Shown here: piece by piece, positions 34,863-46,794 of the stretch
How positions within the stretch are numbered: position 1 is the stretch's first letter
Layout: every line of letters begins with the position of its first letter
Assembly (NCBI RefSeq): GCF_004798865.1
Contig: NW_025336479.1
Span: 10,220,696-10,284,695 of the forward strand
Origin: Varanus komodoensis
Taxonomy: Eukaryota; Chordata; Lepidosauria; Squamata; Varanidae
Length of the DNA stretch: 64,000 nucleotides
Direction of reading: 5' to 3'
The notes under the pieces: model-generated
Databases searched by the model: none
What the model saw: only the letters and a program-made list of their open reading frames with translations
What the model was told of the DNA's origin: nothing
Position numbers and translations under genes: made by a program

Positions 34863-37754
34863 CCTATGGCGCTCTATGGAACAAAGTATCTTTCCATTTA
34901 ACTTGTAAGCTCTACAGCCCCAGGGTCTACCTTTGCCTGTGGGGAAAGGCAGACATATAATTGGTCTGGAATTCCATGCCATTTCCAGCAAAGATTCTAA
35001 AATGCCCCATAATCACCTAGAGAGAGTAGCAGGCATTTTGTGTAAGCTGCAAGTGCAGCCCTGCCCTTTTGTATGTGCCTTTGCAGAATGGCTAATCCGT
35101 TTTCATCTCCTGACGTTCTGCTGGGGGAGACAAAACTGCTCTGGGTTTGCTGGGGGTGTGCATAAGCACCTTGATCAGCAAAACTCAGGGGCAACTTTTT
35201 ATTCATTTAAACGTCTTTGGAGGTTTGGGAAAATGGAAGGAGAAGCTTTTTTCTTTTTGGCTGATTTTAGATATGGCTTCAGTTTGTGGTGAGTAATTGC
35301 ATGCTGAACACATGTGTGAATAGAAAGTTTATAGGGTTTTAAGTGCTCTGATGAGGCAACCAAGGGATTGACTTGTCAAGCGCTACACAATACTTGTAAC
35401 AGCTACATAAAAGGAGAGGATATAAATGCAATCCAGTGGCTCTCATTGTAAGATGCAATAGAATTCCCAGACAAAATCTCCTTTTAAAAAGGTACAGAGA
35501 AAATGCAGAGCATATAACAGTAACTGAAGGCTAAAGACTTAACAACAACAAGGAAATAAAAAGTAACAAAAGAGGCCCAAGATATTAAGAACATTTGAAA
35601 TAAGCCAAATTGAATGCATAAAATCTGGAAGAAAATGTGGCAAAGCAAAACAATTATCCCTATTGGAAGATCTTCCAATAAAGGAAGGAAAATGTCTTTA
35701 AACACAACAAGCTTCATCACCCACAAAAAGCAAGCTCTACAAATCTTAATACCTATGTCCTAATGACACATTACATGCAAAAGCTGTGACCTTATCCCAG
35801 CAACACTTTCAACACAGGAAACTTTTTTCCCAATACTGTTCACTGGAAAAGCAGCATGGGGAAGGGAGTTTACACAATCATGCCCACTCACTTGCCTGCT
35901 CCAGATCACTTACTCAGAGTGCCTTTTTCTCCATAAGTTTTCAAAGGTTTATTTGTCCTGGCAGACAGGCATTTGATACCTCGTGAGAGAAGCCACTCCA
36001 GGGATGGGGATGTAATTTGGAACTGGAAAATGTTGGGCAAATGCCCTCTCCTCCCCACAATTTGTCAATTCCTAAATGCTACCACACAACCTGCCTATGT
36101 TTGTATTAAAAGGATCATTAGACAAATACATATCATGTGACCTGAGGGCTTAGATTCTGCAGCAATCATTTTAAAAAACTGTTAATTGGGCCCTCAACTT
36201 ACAAGAAAGGCTAACTGTGGGTAATGATTAAGGGAAGAAAGAAAAAAAGAAGAATAGAAAAGGTTTAGTTTCTGTTATGACTTTATGCTAATCTGAATAC
36301 CTTTTCAACCATCTTATCAATGGTCTGCAAGACTGATTAAAAACCAAAACCCAGTTTTCTCATCAAACTAATAGGATTCTCCAGAAACCAGACAGTAGGG
36401 AGAACTTTACCTACTGAGGAGGAAATTATTAGAATTCAAACCGATATATGGCAAGGGAAAATAGTGGAGCACATAGTCATGGGTGTTTCCTTGATATACT
36501 TTTGACTTGTTTCTTCCCTTCTATGCAAAGCACCCAAGGCTGGGAAGAACAGGGTCAACGCATTAACCAAATCAAAGACTCGGCAGAGATCATCAGCATG
36601 TGCTATCTCTACCACCACTAAGAAATGTGAGGACTTTCATAGATTTGTCTTTATCAATTAGAAGGAGAGAAAAACAAGCCAGATGCAAGCAAGGCTAGTT
36701 CTTTGTGACTCCCAGAGAACAGAAGGGAAAAAAACCTGCACAAAAAGTAGGAACATTAAGGGACAGAGAGCCTCTCGAGTAGGCACCCAGCAGGGTCTTT
36801 TAATCCATTTGCCTGTGCCTGGCTTCAGGACTACACATACTACGTGGAAAGGTCAGCAGTTAATTGCTGCAGCAGGAGAGACTGAAGTCAAGAATCAATG
36901 AATCATGTGTAACAAAAAGCAGCGCTAAGGGGTTTATCTCTGACCCAAGATGACAAGGAGAATGCAGCCCTCTCATCATGAAGAGCAAAATGGATATCCA
37001 AAGGCTCCTCCTTCCCAGACTGCTCCCTCAATAAGCATGGCACAGAAATAAGGAAGCGAGAACCTTCCATCTGATTTCCATACAATATCAACAAAGGGTC
37101 CCAGAAAGAAGCACCACTCCTTTCACAGGCCAAGAGTTTTCTAAACACATACTGTTGTTTTTTAAACCCTGATTTTGTAACTTTAAGAGATAAGTTTTGC
37201 AATGAGCCAAACCTTTAACATAGACACAGCAGCATGTTCCAAGGTAAACCAATATCCTTTGCAAGGAAGGGTGGTCATATCAACCACTGCAGCAGAACAG
37301 AACTGTGGGGTAGCGAACCATACTAAAGAATAAGCTCATTGGCAGCATTGTCAAAAACACACATGTTATACGCTGACCTAAGAGCTGTTGAACTGAAAGG
37401 CAGCATGCAAACAACCTCTCCACATCCTTCTAGTCTCCTGATAAAAGCTCCCCAAATAATGGGTCATTTAAAAGAAAATAAATCCATCTACTGTTCTTTG
37501 TGGTACCATGGTTCTGCCATTAACTCCATTCCACCCAATTTCAACCCAGTCAAGCTTTTACCTTCCCATGAGAAAACAATTTGCAAATTATACAACTAAA
37601 TGGCTCTCATACCCACATAAATCTTTGGTTTGCAATTCATTTTCTTGCTCTTTGCAAAGAGAGCAACGAGGAATGGGGGCCCAGAGTCTCAAATTATAGT
37701 GCTTAAAATGCCTTGCTATCATATTTTCTTGCCCCTCTTCTTGCCTTTACAATG

Positions 37755-37822
37755 CCATGTGGGGAGCCAGGAAGCACCTTCCCATAGTCCATGTGGGGAG
37801 CCAGGAAGCACCTTCCAATAGT
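37755..37822 (+). repeat. 34-bp tandem duplication
   Basis: Two adjacent 34-bp copies start CCATGTGGGGAGCCAGGAAG and end CACCTTCCCATAGT in the first or CACCTTCCAATAGT in the second, differing at one base. Near identity suggests a recent duplication. Confidence 0.9.
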
Positions 37823-38271
37823 TTGCTTCAAGGACATCCTGTTGCTGGCCTCTATCGGGAAAGCCATCCTGGCTTTTGCCATTTCAAAAGGACTGGAACT
37901 CTACCTCACTCCAGGAACCCAGTCTGAGAAGATTCAACTTCTTCCTTAACTTTTTGCACAAAGGCTCTTTGCTCCAGTTCAATACTAGCTTAAGTGTTAT
38001 AATTTTCACAGTTATTACAGATTCCTTTAAAAAGAATTCACATAAGGCCACAAGGCTACTTTTCTACTTTCATAAATATTTTAAGATTAATTGTAAAACA
38101 TCTACTTGTAGGACATTGTGTCATGAAATATGCAAGTTTTCATCTTGAAATAAACAACTGCTTAAAACAGGAATAGTGTAGCTCTAAAAGGGTTACCAAG
38201 AAAATGGACACTGAGGAGAAATTTCTGGCTACACACAGGACGTTCTAGATAGGTTCTCTGACAGGTTACAC

Positions 38272-38484
38272 CAGGGGTCTCAAACTCGCGGCCCACGGGC
38301 CAATTGCCGGGACGGACGGGGCACGGGGGAGGGGCCCTGCGGCCTTCAAAGCGCCAGCAGCGCCCAGGCCGGCCTCCGGATGAGTGGCCCACCACCACCG
38401 CGGTGGTGGAATACTTGATGCAGCCCAGCCTCACCCAGACTCTACTTCCAGCGGCCCCCAGGTAAGTTGAGTTTGAGACCCCTG
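38272..38484 (+). mobile_element. hAT-type MITE, complete, copy A
   Basis: The 213-bp GC-rich element starts CAGGGGTCTCAAACTC and ends with its exact reverse complement GAGTTTGAGACCCCTG, a perfect 16-bp terminal inverted repeat. Flanking octamers GGTTACAC and CTTTACAC match at six of eight positions, consistent with the 8-bp duplication of hAT transposons. There is no coding capacity. A second 213-bp copy lies inverted at 56774-56986. Confidence 0.85.
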
Positions 38485-39089
38485 CTTTACACCCATCCCA
38501 TGGCACTTTCAGAAGTTAGCCATGTCCAGCTATTTGGAAGGCAGATGCCACTGTCCCAAAAACATTTCCATTCCTTATCCATGAAAGAGACTGAACTATC
38601 CCTGTAAAATATCTCAGTATCTCCCATACTACTGGAACGTTGCAGTTCTTTGAATGAAAGGGGGGGAAAGACGACACATAAGAGGGACTGCATCCATCCT
38701 ACGTTCTGGCACATCTCAAGGGTCTGAATCAGTCCCATAGGTCTAAATATGTCAGTATCTGTTTTCTAAAAGCAGCAGTGTGCAAGGCTTCTGGGCAAAA
38801 GCATTATTATGCTTCACAATGTCCTGTAAATGTAACATTCTTCCAGCCCACAGACTTCACTCCTTGGAACCAACCAACAAACCCAACACAGATCTGTGCA
38901 ACTGAGAACCCACAGTTCTGCTCTTAGCTACCTGGGAGCTAATGGAGCACCTTACATTCATGGAGTATGCATAATGTGTGTGTTCATGGACTTGTGCATA
39001 CAAAGAGAGACGCTCTATTACTTCCCTGCCTTCCATTTATAATGCATGCATTATTGATGGTACCTACCCAGGAACAACCATCTGCTTAC

Positions 39090-39323
39090 CTGTGCCGCTG
39101 TGCTGCTGAGCTTCTGTAGGCCATTTTCTAGTCTTCCCATCTTTGCTGTCAGTTCCTTCCCCTTTTTAAGCAGCAAATTCTGATACAGTTTAATTTGCTC
39201 CAAGAATGACTTGGGTGTGGTGTAGTTATAGCGACGTTCATTACTCAAGTATGAATGGGACATTTCATTAACACTGGTATGCACATAAGCCATGAACTTG
39301 CTTATAGATTCTTTCACAGAAGC
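39090..39323 (-). CDS. DNAH9: DNAH9 exon 8 of window: end of AAA4, base of stalk
   Basis: This 234-bp exon encodes residues 398-475, from [15 protein letters not shown] to STAAQ. It carries the conserved small-subdomain block [15 protein letters not shown] of AAA4 and then passes into an amphipathic helix ([23 protein letters not shown]) that opens the first stalk coiled coil. The acceptor is TTCTCTTTCTATGTTAAG before GCT, the donor GTAAGCAG after CAG; both ends are phase 0. In dyneins this helix links the ATPase ring to the microtubule-binding tip. Confidence 0.95.
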
Positions 39324-40868
39324 CTTAACATAGAAAGAGAAAATATTTCAAACCTTAAATGAGTTAAATTTTTTACTCTGTAAGACAGCTCTTTTGGCTA
39401 ATGCATGAGATAGAAATCTAATAAACAAACAAACAAACAAAATGCCATGTCTCAGTATTGCAACAAGGTGTTGTTCTTAATACAGAATGGACTCTTCATG
39501 AATTAGCGTCTCAAAATCTTCCTTGGGTTTTGATATTGCTACCTGGAACTGGACTGGTTATATGAAACGGAAGACTTTTCCTTCATATAACACATATTTA
39601 TGGACATATACGCCTAAGGCAGAATCTTCCCCTCAAAACCAGCTCCAGTCTAGGTGGCACATGCACACTTCTCTTTGCCCCAGGAAAAAATCCCATCAGT
39701 GGCGAAGAAGGCACAGCAACACTAACTAGGCCAGTGGTGGAGATGTCAAGAAGAGTGGATGCAATTTTGTTCCCTGAGTGGCACCACTAGAAGCAAGTGC
39801 TTCCTTCAGGGAATGGGGAGGCGGAGAGTGAGGAGTGGGCTGGGAGCAGGCAGGTTCAGAAACAGCCCACCTTTGGACTTGCACTGCTACCTCTGAGCCC
39901 CAATTGCTCCTGCCAGAAGAACCCCCATTCACCCACAAAGCACTTTGGCAGGGAGGACAAACACAAGTTCACTCCTTTTTTCACAGAAGCATCATTAGAA
40001 TAGGGAATTCTGCTACTTAAACATAAACCTTTTACAGTATAAAATATGGAAATACATGCTCAGAAATAAGTATTTAGCTCAAAACAAAAGGACTGAACAA
40101 AAGCTTGGTGTAGAAAAACTAAATTTAGCTCAGTGGGAAACAGCCAAGTCCAGAAAAGAAGTGCTCCTTACCTGCCTCAGTTTTGGTGGGGCTTCACCAC
40201 ATACAAACTGTGTCTAATTTGGGGTGCTTAAAAGATGCATTCTCACTCCTGATGTTTTGGGACATATTGAGACCTGGCAGCACAACTTGTGTCAAATATT
40301 CAGAAACCCATAACAGGTAACACTCTCCTTCACACATTTTTAGCACTTTTAAAATAAAGTGTTGCTATTTCAACCTTAAGAGGCTGCGAAGGAGTCTTCA
40401 CAGTTGTTGGCAGCTGTTCACACATACACCTGAACATGCATCCTAGGATCGATCACACTTTCCACTGAACACATGAATGTCCCCATGAACCTGACACAGA
40501 AAGGATGGCCTCAGGTTGCAAGATGCTGGATCCTAGCTGCTACCATGCAGGTTAAATGTGAAAACATGTTGAGGGATAGCTTTGGAACACAGACTGCCTC
40601 ACATAGAGAGCCAACATGTCAGGTGCGAAAAATCAAGTCGGAGGGCATCTGAGGAGTCTGCATGTAGTCTGAGGAGTAGATCAACTGAGGTGGCTCCTCA
40701 GCACAGGAGGATCCACCAACAGCCCAAGGGACATCACAAGTGCCATTCACGCATTAGCAAATGAAAAGTTTTCCAGTATGACGGCAAAACTCAGCATGTA
40801 TGACGGCAAAAAAAAAACTCAGCCGCAGAAACAGTAACCTGTGAAGCAGCCCTTCAATAACTGCTTAC
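39324..40868 (-). other. Intron between exons 7 and 8
   Basis: This 1,545-bp intron has a short (AAAC)n near 39421-39441 and no other recognised feature. Confidence 0.85.
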
Positions 40869-41030
40869 CTCAATGGTTTCTGTCCCTTGCAAGAAGCGCA
40901 GACTGACTGACTCTAGAGCCTCTCGGGGCCACTCATGGAACCAATCTATTGCTGTACAGTTCACAATGGCGGGGAACTTCCGACTGCGAACCCTCAACTT
41001 GTTCCCCACTGGGGAAAAGCAAAGAGCAAC
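40869..41030 (-). CDS. DNAH9: DNAH9 exon 7 of window: AAA4 sensor region
   Basis: This 162-bp exon encodes residues 344-397, from [15 protein letters not shown] to GTETIE. It includes the invariant dynein blocks [24 protein letters not shown] and [10 protein letters not shown], which form the sensor and following helix of AAA4. The acceptor is CCCTTTCCTCAG before GTT, the donor GTAAGCAG after GAG; both ends are phase 0. There is no interruption, and residue differences from remembered DNAH9 sequences are conservative. Confidence 0.95.
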
Positions 41031-41403
41031 CTGAGGAAAGGGTAAACAGGCAGAGAGAAACATGGTCAGAATGGCAGGTCGAAAAGGATGATGGGGTTGG
41101 ACTTTGCCTTATGTGTTTCAAGTCCCACTGGAAAAGGCTCTCAAAATAAATGTATGGTTCAGAATGTGCCTTTCCACTTAGGCATTTCCTCCCCTGACTA
41201 TGTTTATTGTTGCTATTCATGTGTGATGCTTTCATGCGCTATGCAGGATGAATTTCTGCTGCAACAATCTCAGATTCTTTCAAGACTCAAGTGGCAATAT
41301 TTCATGACTGTGTAAATACCCTTGAGGTGAACTGAAAAAAGTCCACCATCAGAAATAGCTGTCAGACATGTAAGATCTTGGTCTTTGGAGATCACCATCC
41401 TAC
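41031..41403 (-). other. Intron between exons 6 and 7
   Basis: At 373 bp this is the shortest intron here; no repeat was seen. Confidence 0.9.
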
Positions 41404-41546
41404 CTTGAGCTGTCGTCTAACCCGATCAATGAAGTACTTCCAGCAGGCCTCCCGGGTGTCCATCAGTCCTTGGGCTTTAACTTCATTCCTCATATTACTG
41501 ATGATATTTTCAACTTCCTCATCAGGGAAAAGATCAGGAATTTCTC
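41404..41546 (-). CDS. DNAH9: DNAH9 exon 6 of window: AAA4
   Basis: This 143-bp exon completes glycine 296 and encodes residues 297-343. The segment [15 protein letters not shown] is the classical dynein AAA4 block after Walker B, followed by the charged stretch [17 protein letters not shown] leading to the next strand. The acceptor is CCTTTGTTTCCAG and the donor GTAGGA after AAG. The phase-1 end of exon 5 and the two opening bases (GA) here regenerate GGA, confirming the junction. The intron that follows (41031-41403, 373 bp) is the shortest in the window. Confidence 0.92.
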
Positions 41547-41774
41547 CTGGAAACAAAGGTTATCATTGCAGCAACAATGATTTTTAAAGAACTGGAACAG
41601 CAGTTTCAGTGCAATGCTGCACAGGGCTCTAACTGAATGATCCTGGGAAAGATTCCTGGTTGTGTGCTACCTCTGGCTGGCTATGCACTCCCTCCTTTAC
41701 CAAAGGTAGCCTGCCTGCACACACCAGCTGCTGAGGAACTTGGGCAGGTGGAGGCCTTGCACCCATCCTGCTTG

Positions 41775-41880
41775 AGAGACCCTGAGGGCAGCTGGTTTGC
41801 CACCATGTGTGCAGAGTCCTGGACGAGATGAAACTTTGGTCTGATCCAGCATGGCTTTCCTTATGTTCTTATTCCAGGAT
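41775..41880 (+). repeat. Unclassified reptile repeat tail
   Basis: GTGTGCAGAGTCCTGGACGA, AACTTTGGTCTGATCCAGCA and TGGCTTTCCTTATGTTCTTA match a 3' tail that I recall as very common in squamate DNA. The family is not assigned. Confidence 0.5.
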
Positions 41881-42234
41881 GAAGAGCTTTAAGTATTGCA
41901 AAGAACCATCCTCCTTCATCTTTATGGGTCTTAGCTAAGCTTATAAAGACCAAGTCTGCCTTGCCTGAACTATTTCTGCAGGAGGTATGTCAAGAATCAT
42001 CTGGGGGCACATCTTCCCAGGCAAATAAATAAAGGAAGAAAACACATCAGTGTGGTGCCATGAAAGTAGGCATAACAGGAAAATACACTTATCATTATTC
42101 CAGATCCCAGATGTGACCAATTTCTCACAGCCAAGGTAGCGAGAACAGCAGAACAGCAGCTACCAGTAAATTTATATAGTCAGTAGGCACTGAGGAGGAT
42201 ATGGCTGCAGACTGACAAAAGACACTTTGCTTAC

Positions 42235-44335
42235 TGTAAATGTAGTTCTTTGAGTAGTCATCTATGGGTTTTGTGCTTCGGCAGAGCCTGCATTGGAAAG
42301 CTTCTCAAGCTGAGGGATTTTTAAAAGAAACCCTCCCCCAATCACTAGCGTGTCTTATGCATGAATTTCTACCCATTCCATCAGTTCCACTGAGACTGCT
42401 CATTTGTGACAGCAGAAATGAGAGATAACCATGATGCTAGGAAGATGATATCAAGGCAGATATATGTCAGAATCCTTGACACCAACAGAAAGGCAGGGAG
42501 GGAATCATTGACATAGAAGTGGGGATGGAGGGTGGGTTGTGTGAATGCACAGATGACCACTCAAAGAACAACAGATCCAGTAAGCAACCTGCCTTTCTTC
42601 TGCACAGTCTCTGTGCATCACACATGGGGCAGGTTTTGGTGTTGCTATTGTTATGGATAACAACACAGTGTGGTGAAAAGAACGATCTGCTCAAGCCCAA
42701 CGTCTGATGGAAGTTGCCAGTTCTGACTAAGTCAGAGCACAGCAAACATTACTCAAGGGAATCCCTTTGCTAAATGCTGTTGAGGCAGTTATTTTCCTCG
42801 TGGAGAGTGTCATCAGTCTCAGAAGTATTTGTACACCATGCACTATGGGGCAGTCCTGCAGACTTCTCACAGGGGGATTCCTGAGAGAAAGGCTGTGAAC
42901 ATGGCCATTGCTCAGATGGAGGGAACCCTTGAAGGAGCCATGTTGAAGGCTAGCTAGCCCATAGGTGTGCAAGATGGTATTCATGACCCATTTCACCAAT
43001 CTCTGAGTCAGAGGCCTGGACCCAGTTAATGAGAGGAGAATGGATTTGTTCCCATGTCCTTCCCTTTCTGAAAGAGGTATTGGTCCTAGCAAGGCTAGAG
43101 TCGATCGCGTCAGTGTCAAGTTGGCTTCCAAATGTGGCAGTGTGGTTCCCAATGTTAGCAAGGTCTCGTGGACCACCTTGACACCAATGCCAAGGAAGGT
43201 GGTCAGTGTAGAGACCTGGGGAGTTCTCTCCATTCTCCATATGGTGGGAGCATGGTATGGGCCATGTCCTCCCTTGGTACTGAGGCCTGCAAACATCCCA
43301 AGGACAGTACCAAGTGTTCCTTCAGGAGCAAGGGTTGATGGGGGCTTTCATGTTACCTTTGTTTTTCCATAGTGGCAGTGGTCATTTTTTGGTGCATTTG
43401 GCTGCTTTCCTGGCTATGTGGCCATAAGACGAGCAGCCTGGCCTAAGAGAGGTAGGCTCATTCAGGCACCCCAGTGCAGCCAATGTGGGCCTAGTTGGTG
43501 TCGCTGCAGCCCTGGTGATTAGGCACTCTTCCACCTTCCACCTCATGGAATCATGGCTTGCGAGGGCTCTTCCCTAGTTGGGCCTTCAATTGATACACCC
43601 TATGTTTGTGAGTCTGTTTTGCGAAGGCCTGCAGGTTGGGCAGACCTCAACAATGTGTCCCTTGCCTAGGCAGACAGGGCAGAGGGACCATCCATCTGTA
43701 GTGGTGGGGAATCTGCTGTCACAGTTTACACATTACCTAAATGGCACCACCAAAGCCATCATGGTAGATGGGGAGGGCAAGAAAAATATAAATGAGGACC
43801 AGTTTGATAGGGGACACAATGAGGAGTAGCAAGAAAGTGGAGAGAAATATATATTTTGTAGAATTTTCATAAAGGGAAAGGTTGAAAAAGACAGTTTGTG
43901 AGAGAAAAAGCATATAGAGGCAAGAAAAGTGGAGAAAGTAACAGCAAAAAGGTCTGAAGAATGCTGAAAATACTGAAGTTTGAGGAGAGAAGCACTTCCT
44001 GATCCAGGCATGATGGTGCTTGAAAAGGAACTGAAGGAATGGGCAGGGGCCCCTCCTGCATAAACCTGGCATAGGAAGGGCTCTTGCCCAATTGAATGCT
44101 TAGCTATAGAATCTTCCCAACAACAGGCTCCACACAGGCACAGAACCGATACATGTGATGCACACAGACTACAAAGAAGAGCCCATGGATAAGGTGTGCT
44201 ACAGGTCGAGAGAGAGGTTCCGCCAGCAATTTCTCAGTTGCAAAAGCTTCCCGACAGAGACCCCACATAGGCGCAAAGCCCAGATGTGTGATGCACAGAG
44301 ATGATGAAGGAGAATCACAGTTTAACACTAGAGGG
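42235..44335 (-). mobile_element. DIRS-like retrotransposon fossil
   Basis: At the left, GTTCTTTGAGTAGTCATCTA (42248) and a reverse-complementary partner at about 42546-42565 (ATGACCACTCAAAGAAC) form the inverted terminal-type repeats of squamate DIRS elements. On the minus strand the right part has two related blocks (TGTGATGCACACAG and TGTGATGCACAGAG near 44155 and 44290). The middle includes a cysteine-rich gag-like stretch with paired CX2C motifs around 43730-43630. Only about 2.1 kb remains of an element normally several kb long; it is broken many times and old. Family assignment rests on memory of related squamate sequences. Confidence 0.5.
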
Positions 44336-45256
44336 ATGAGCCTGGATGAGCTTTGGCCTGGGGAGCTCCCTCTTCACCTCTGATATTGTTGCAGCAAGGG
44401 GCAGAAAGCTTTCTGCTTATGTTTCTAATCTACCCCATTTTTATTTCACCACAGATGATGAAGAGCTGTGCTTAATGTTAACGATGGCATAAAGAAACAA
44501 GGCAGGATTGTAAGTCCTATTCTGACAGTGGCTTCACTTCCCACACAAACTAAAATTGATGTGAATGACCTGTTTGCCCAGGCTGGGACGTAGCGAGTAA
44601 CCAGAGTGAATGGTGAATGCTTCTGGTTTTCCCATAGCCACACCAGAAGAGACAACTGGAGGGGTAAGCAGCTGAGTCTTGAAATTTATACATGAATGCT
44701 AAACCACAGTTCAACCTTATGCTTGAACTTTATATCACTATACATTTTCCTTCAGAATCATATATAATACTGTTAACTGGGCAGGGCACATCCAAAAGCC
44801 CTGTAAGAATAAAGGCCTTCTCGTGTTTCTTTTAAAGCTAGGGAGGGAAAAAAAGACCCTTCCTTTTCAGGAAGGAATGGGTTCCCCAGGATGCATAGTA
44901 ACAAGTTCAATCAGCTGTTCACAAGATGGGTTTTGACCACAGACAGGCATCGTGTTAAATTCTAGCATATTTCTAGAAGATAGCCAGGGCCTCTACTAGC
45001 AATGGGATTTTCTAATGCTTGACATATAGAGCACACCAAGACATATTGGTAGGTGAGAGCGTGAGCACATACATGCACACGCGCACACACAGGTCACAAG
45101 TGACAGGAGACTAAAGAAAAATGTTTCCAGGCACATACTGGCACCTAAATAGAGGCTGGGATTGCAAGCGGCTCCATCATGTGCATTCTTTGGAGAATGC
45201 ACCATAATTTTGATTTGTTGTTGTCTGTATATGAAACAAATTGCTGAGTTCCATAC

Positions 45257-45380
45257 CTGAAGCGAGCAAGTCATTGACGAGGACCAAGAACCTCTCATCA
45301 ACCACTTGGGCATCTGTCATAAGAAAGACGGTGCCCACGTTCTTTACTCCTGCTGCAACATATTGTGCTGCCAAGTCAGC
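45257..45380 (-). CDS. DNAH9: DNAH9 exon 5 of window: AAA4 Walker B region
   Basis: This 124-bp exon encodes residues 255-295 plus one base of codon 296. It contains the hydrophobic Walker B strand TVFLMTDAQ followed by [17 protein letters not shown], a strongly conserved dynein AAA4 block. The acceptor is CTTGCTGCTACAG before GCT, the donor GTATGG after TCAG, so it ends in phase 1. Its start, [15 protein letters not shown], is more divergent than the rest (human, from memory, reads MDLASLCLKAGVKNL), which is usual for the stretch between the AAA4 sensor elements. Confidence 0.93.
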
Positions 45381-46631
45381 CTGTAGCAGCAAGGAAAGAA
45401 ATTGCATGTATATTAAAGCACCGCATTTGCAGTCCCCTGCGTGGGCAGCTAATTCTTGCTAACCTGATGTCTGAATTTAAACTCCAACCAAATACAGTAT
45501 CAAGAACATACTTTTCTACTTGCATTACTGATCCTGTTGCTGACGTTATGCACAACACAACTGTGCAGAGGCCATATCGAAGGAAATCGATTCTGTCTCA
45601 AGAAACAGAACACCAGATGACAGCATTACTGTCCAAGTAACTTTTATGCATTACAGGTTCTTTGAAAAACTGTTCTTGACTGGAAGACCACTCATTACTA
45701 GTGGAAGTTTATTCTCACCCCACCCCCAAATATTCGTGCTTTATACTCTGCTAAAATCTTGGGATTTAAAGAAAAGGAATGTGCAGTTATTTTTTTTCCT
45801 GATTATTCATTCTGCCATTCCATCATGCTCTTTTCTTGACTGATCTTTCTCATAGCAAGTTCAAAATGTTCAACAAGCCTTTGTAATGATCTCCATGAGA
45901 ATAGGCCTCCCCAGAATGTGGTTGGGTGGGTCAGGGGATGATTGCTTATTTGAAAGCACCCTGCAAGAAACAGCGCCTTACAAATCAAAACGCTCCAGAT
46001 TGGCATGATCTTTGATCAGGTGAGGTTACCACATGAAGGGAGACTTTTATTTAGTTATACTTTCAAGCAAACAATCCCAGTGTGCATTCTGAATTTGCCC
46101 AGTCATGCATTCCTGCATTTATCTTTGAATCGTAACAGGGACATTTGCACATCCTGCCAACCAACTCTGGCAAAAGTTACATGGCTTGCTTATCCTTTGA
46201 CACAGTTGCCAAGCAGCTCAGTGGCCAGTTCCCAGTAACAAGTTCAATAATGAAGTTGGCCACCTGGGTTCAAACAACATGACAGCATATTGCTGGTACA
46301 ACAACCCTGTCCATGGGTTGTCAGGGTGGATGGTCATCTTCAAACTACCACCAAATGGGAATCGGTTTGGTCTCACACAACAAAACTGGTGTGTCATGTC
46401 ATGCCAACTCAGTTACTTGCTTGAGATTCCTAGAGCTAAATCACTGTTAGTGGGACTTGCAAAGAACTTTAGCAAACTGGAAAATAACTAATGCAACTTA
46501 GCAAAAGAAAGAGACTTCTCTTGCATGGAATAAATGATATTTTATTTCAGTTACAGAAGAAAAGGCTTATTCTACGCAGTCAAGCAGAAGTTTAATTTAT
46601 TTTACTGTCCCCATTAATATGAGATTCTCAC
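45381..46631 (-). other. Intron between exons 4 and 5
   Basis: This 1,251-bp intron shows no clear repeat; 46200-46420 has weak MITE-like blocks (ATGGGTTGTCAGGG). Confidence 0.8.
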
Positions 46632-46794
46632 CTTCAGGTCAGGAATCCCATAGCCTTTCCTCAAGGTGATCTGGAAAACCTCCAGTGAGCTAATGAAAGC
46701 TGCCAATCTAGTCAGGCTCTGCTTTCCACTTCCTCCCACACCAATCAGCAGCGCATTCCCTCTGGGAGATTCCAGGATGCGATTGATCCGGCAG
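46632..46794 (-). CDS. DNAH9: DNAH9 exon 4 of window: AAA4 P-loop (Walker A)
   Basis: This 163-bp exon completes codon 200 and encodes residues 201-254. It carries the AAA4 nucleotide-binding loop GVGGSGKQS at residues 218-226, with lysine 224 the expected phosphate-binding residue. Glutamine directly after that lysine is normal for axonemal AAA4, so this is not a defect. The preceding [14 protein letters not shown] strand and following [18 protein letters not shown] helix and strand fit the family without gaps. The acceptor is TCTTTGTATTTAG, the donor GTGAGAAT after AAG. AAA4 is a regulatory rather than main ATPase site in dyneins, by established knowledge. Confidence 0.95.

Larger units (their letters stand above)
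33661..39089 (-). other. Intron between exons 8 and 9
   Basis: This 5,429-bp intron contains an A(17) run (34846-34862), a 34-bp tandem duplication (37755-37822) and a 213-bp hAT MITE (38272-38484). The stretch 33661-37750 otherwise shows nothing recognised. Confidence 0.8.
41547..45256 (-). other. Intron between exons 5 and 6
   Basis: This 3,710-bp intron holds a reptile repeat tail (41775-41880) and a DIRS-like fossil (42235-44335). The rest is unremarkable apart from a short CA-rich stretch at 45065-45093. Confidence 0.8.

Noticed and set aside
38162-38506. CpG-rich stretch considered as a promoter or CpG island
   Set aside because: The GC-rich sequence coincides exactly with a 213-bp hAT MITE, and a second copy elsewhere has the same composition.
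39726-40020. Overlapping ORFs at 39726-40020
   Set aside because: Short, no similarity, no splice context, in an ordinary intron.
42727-43296. 189-codon minus-strand ORF considered as a host gene
   Set aside because: It lies inside the DIRS-like fossil and shows no host protein similarity.
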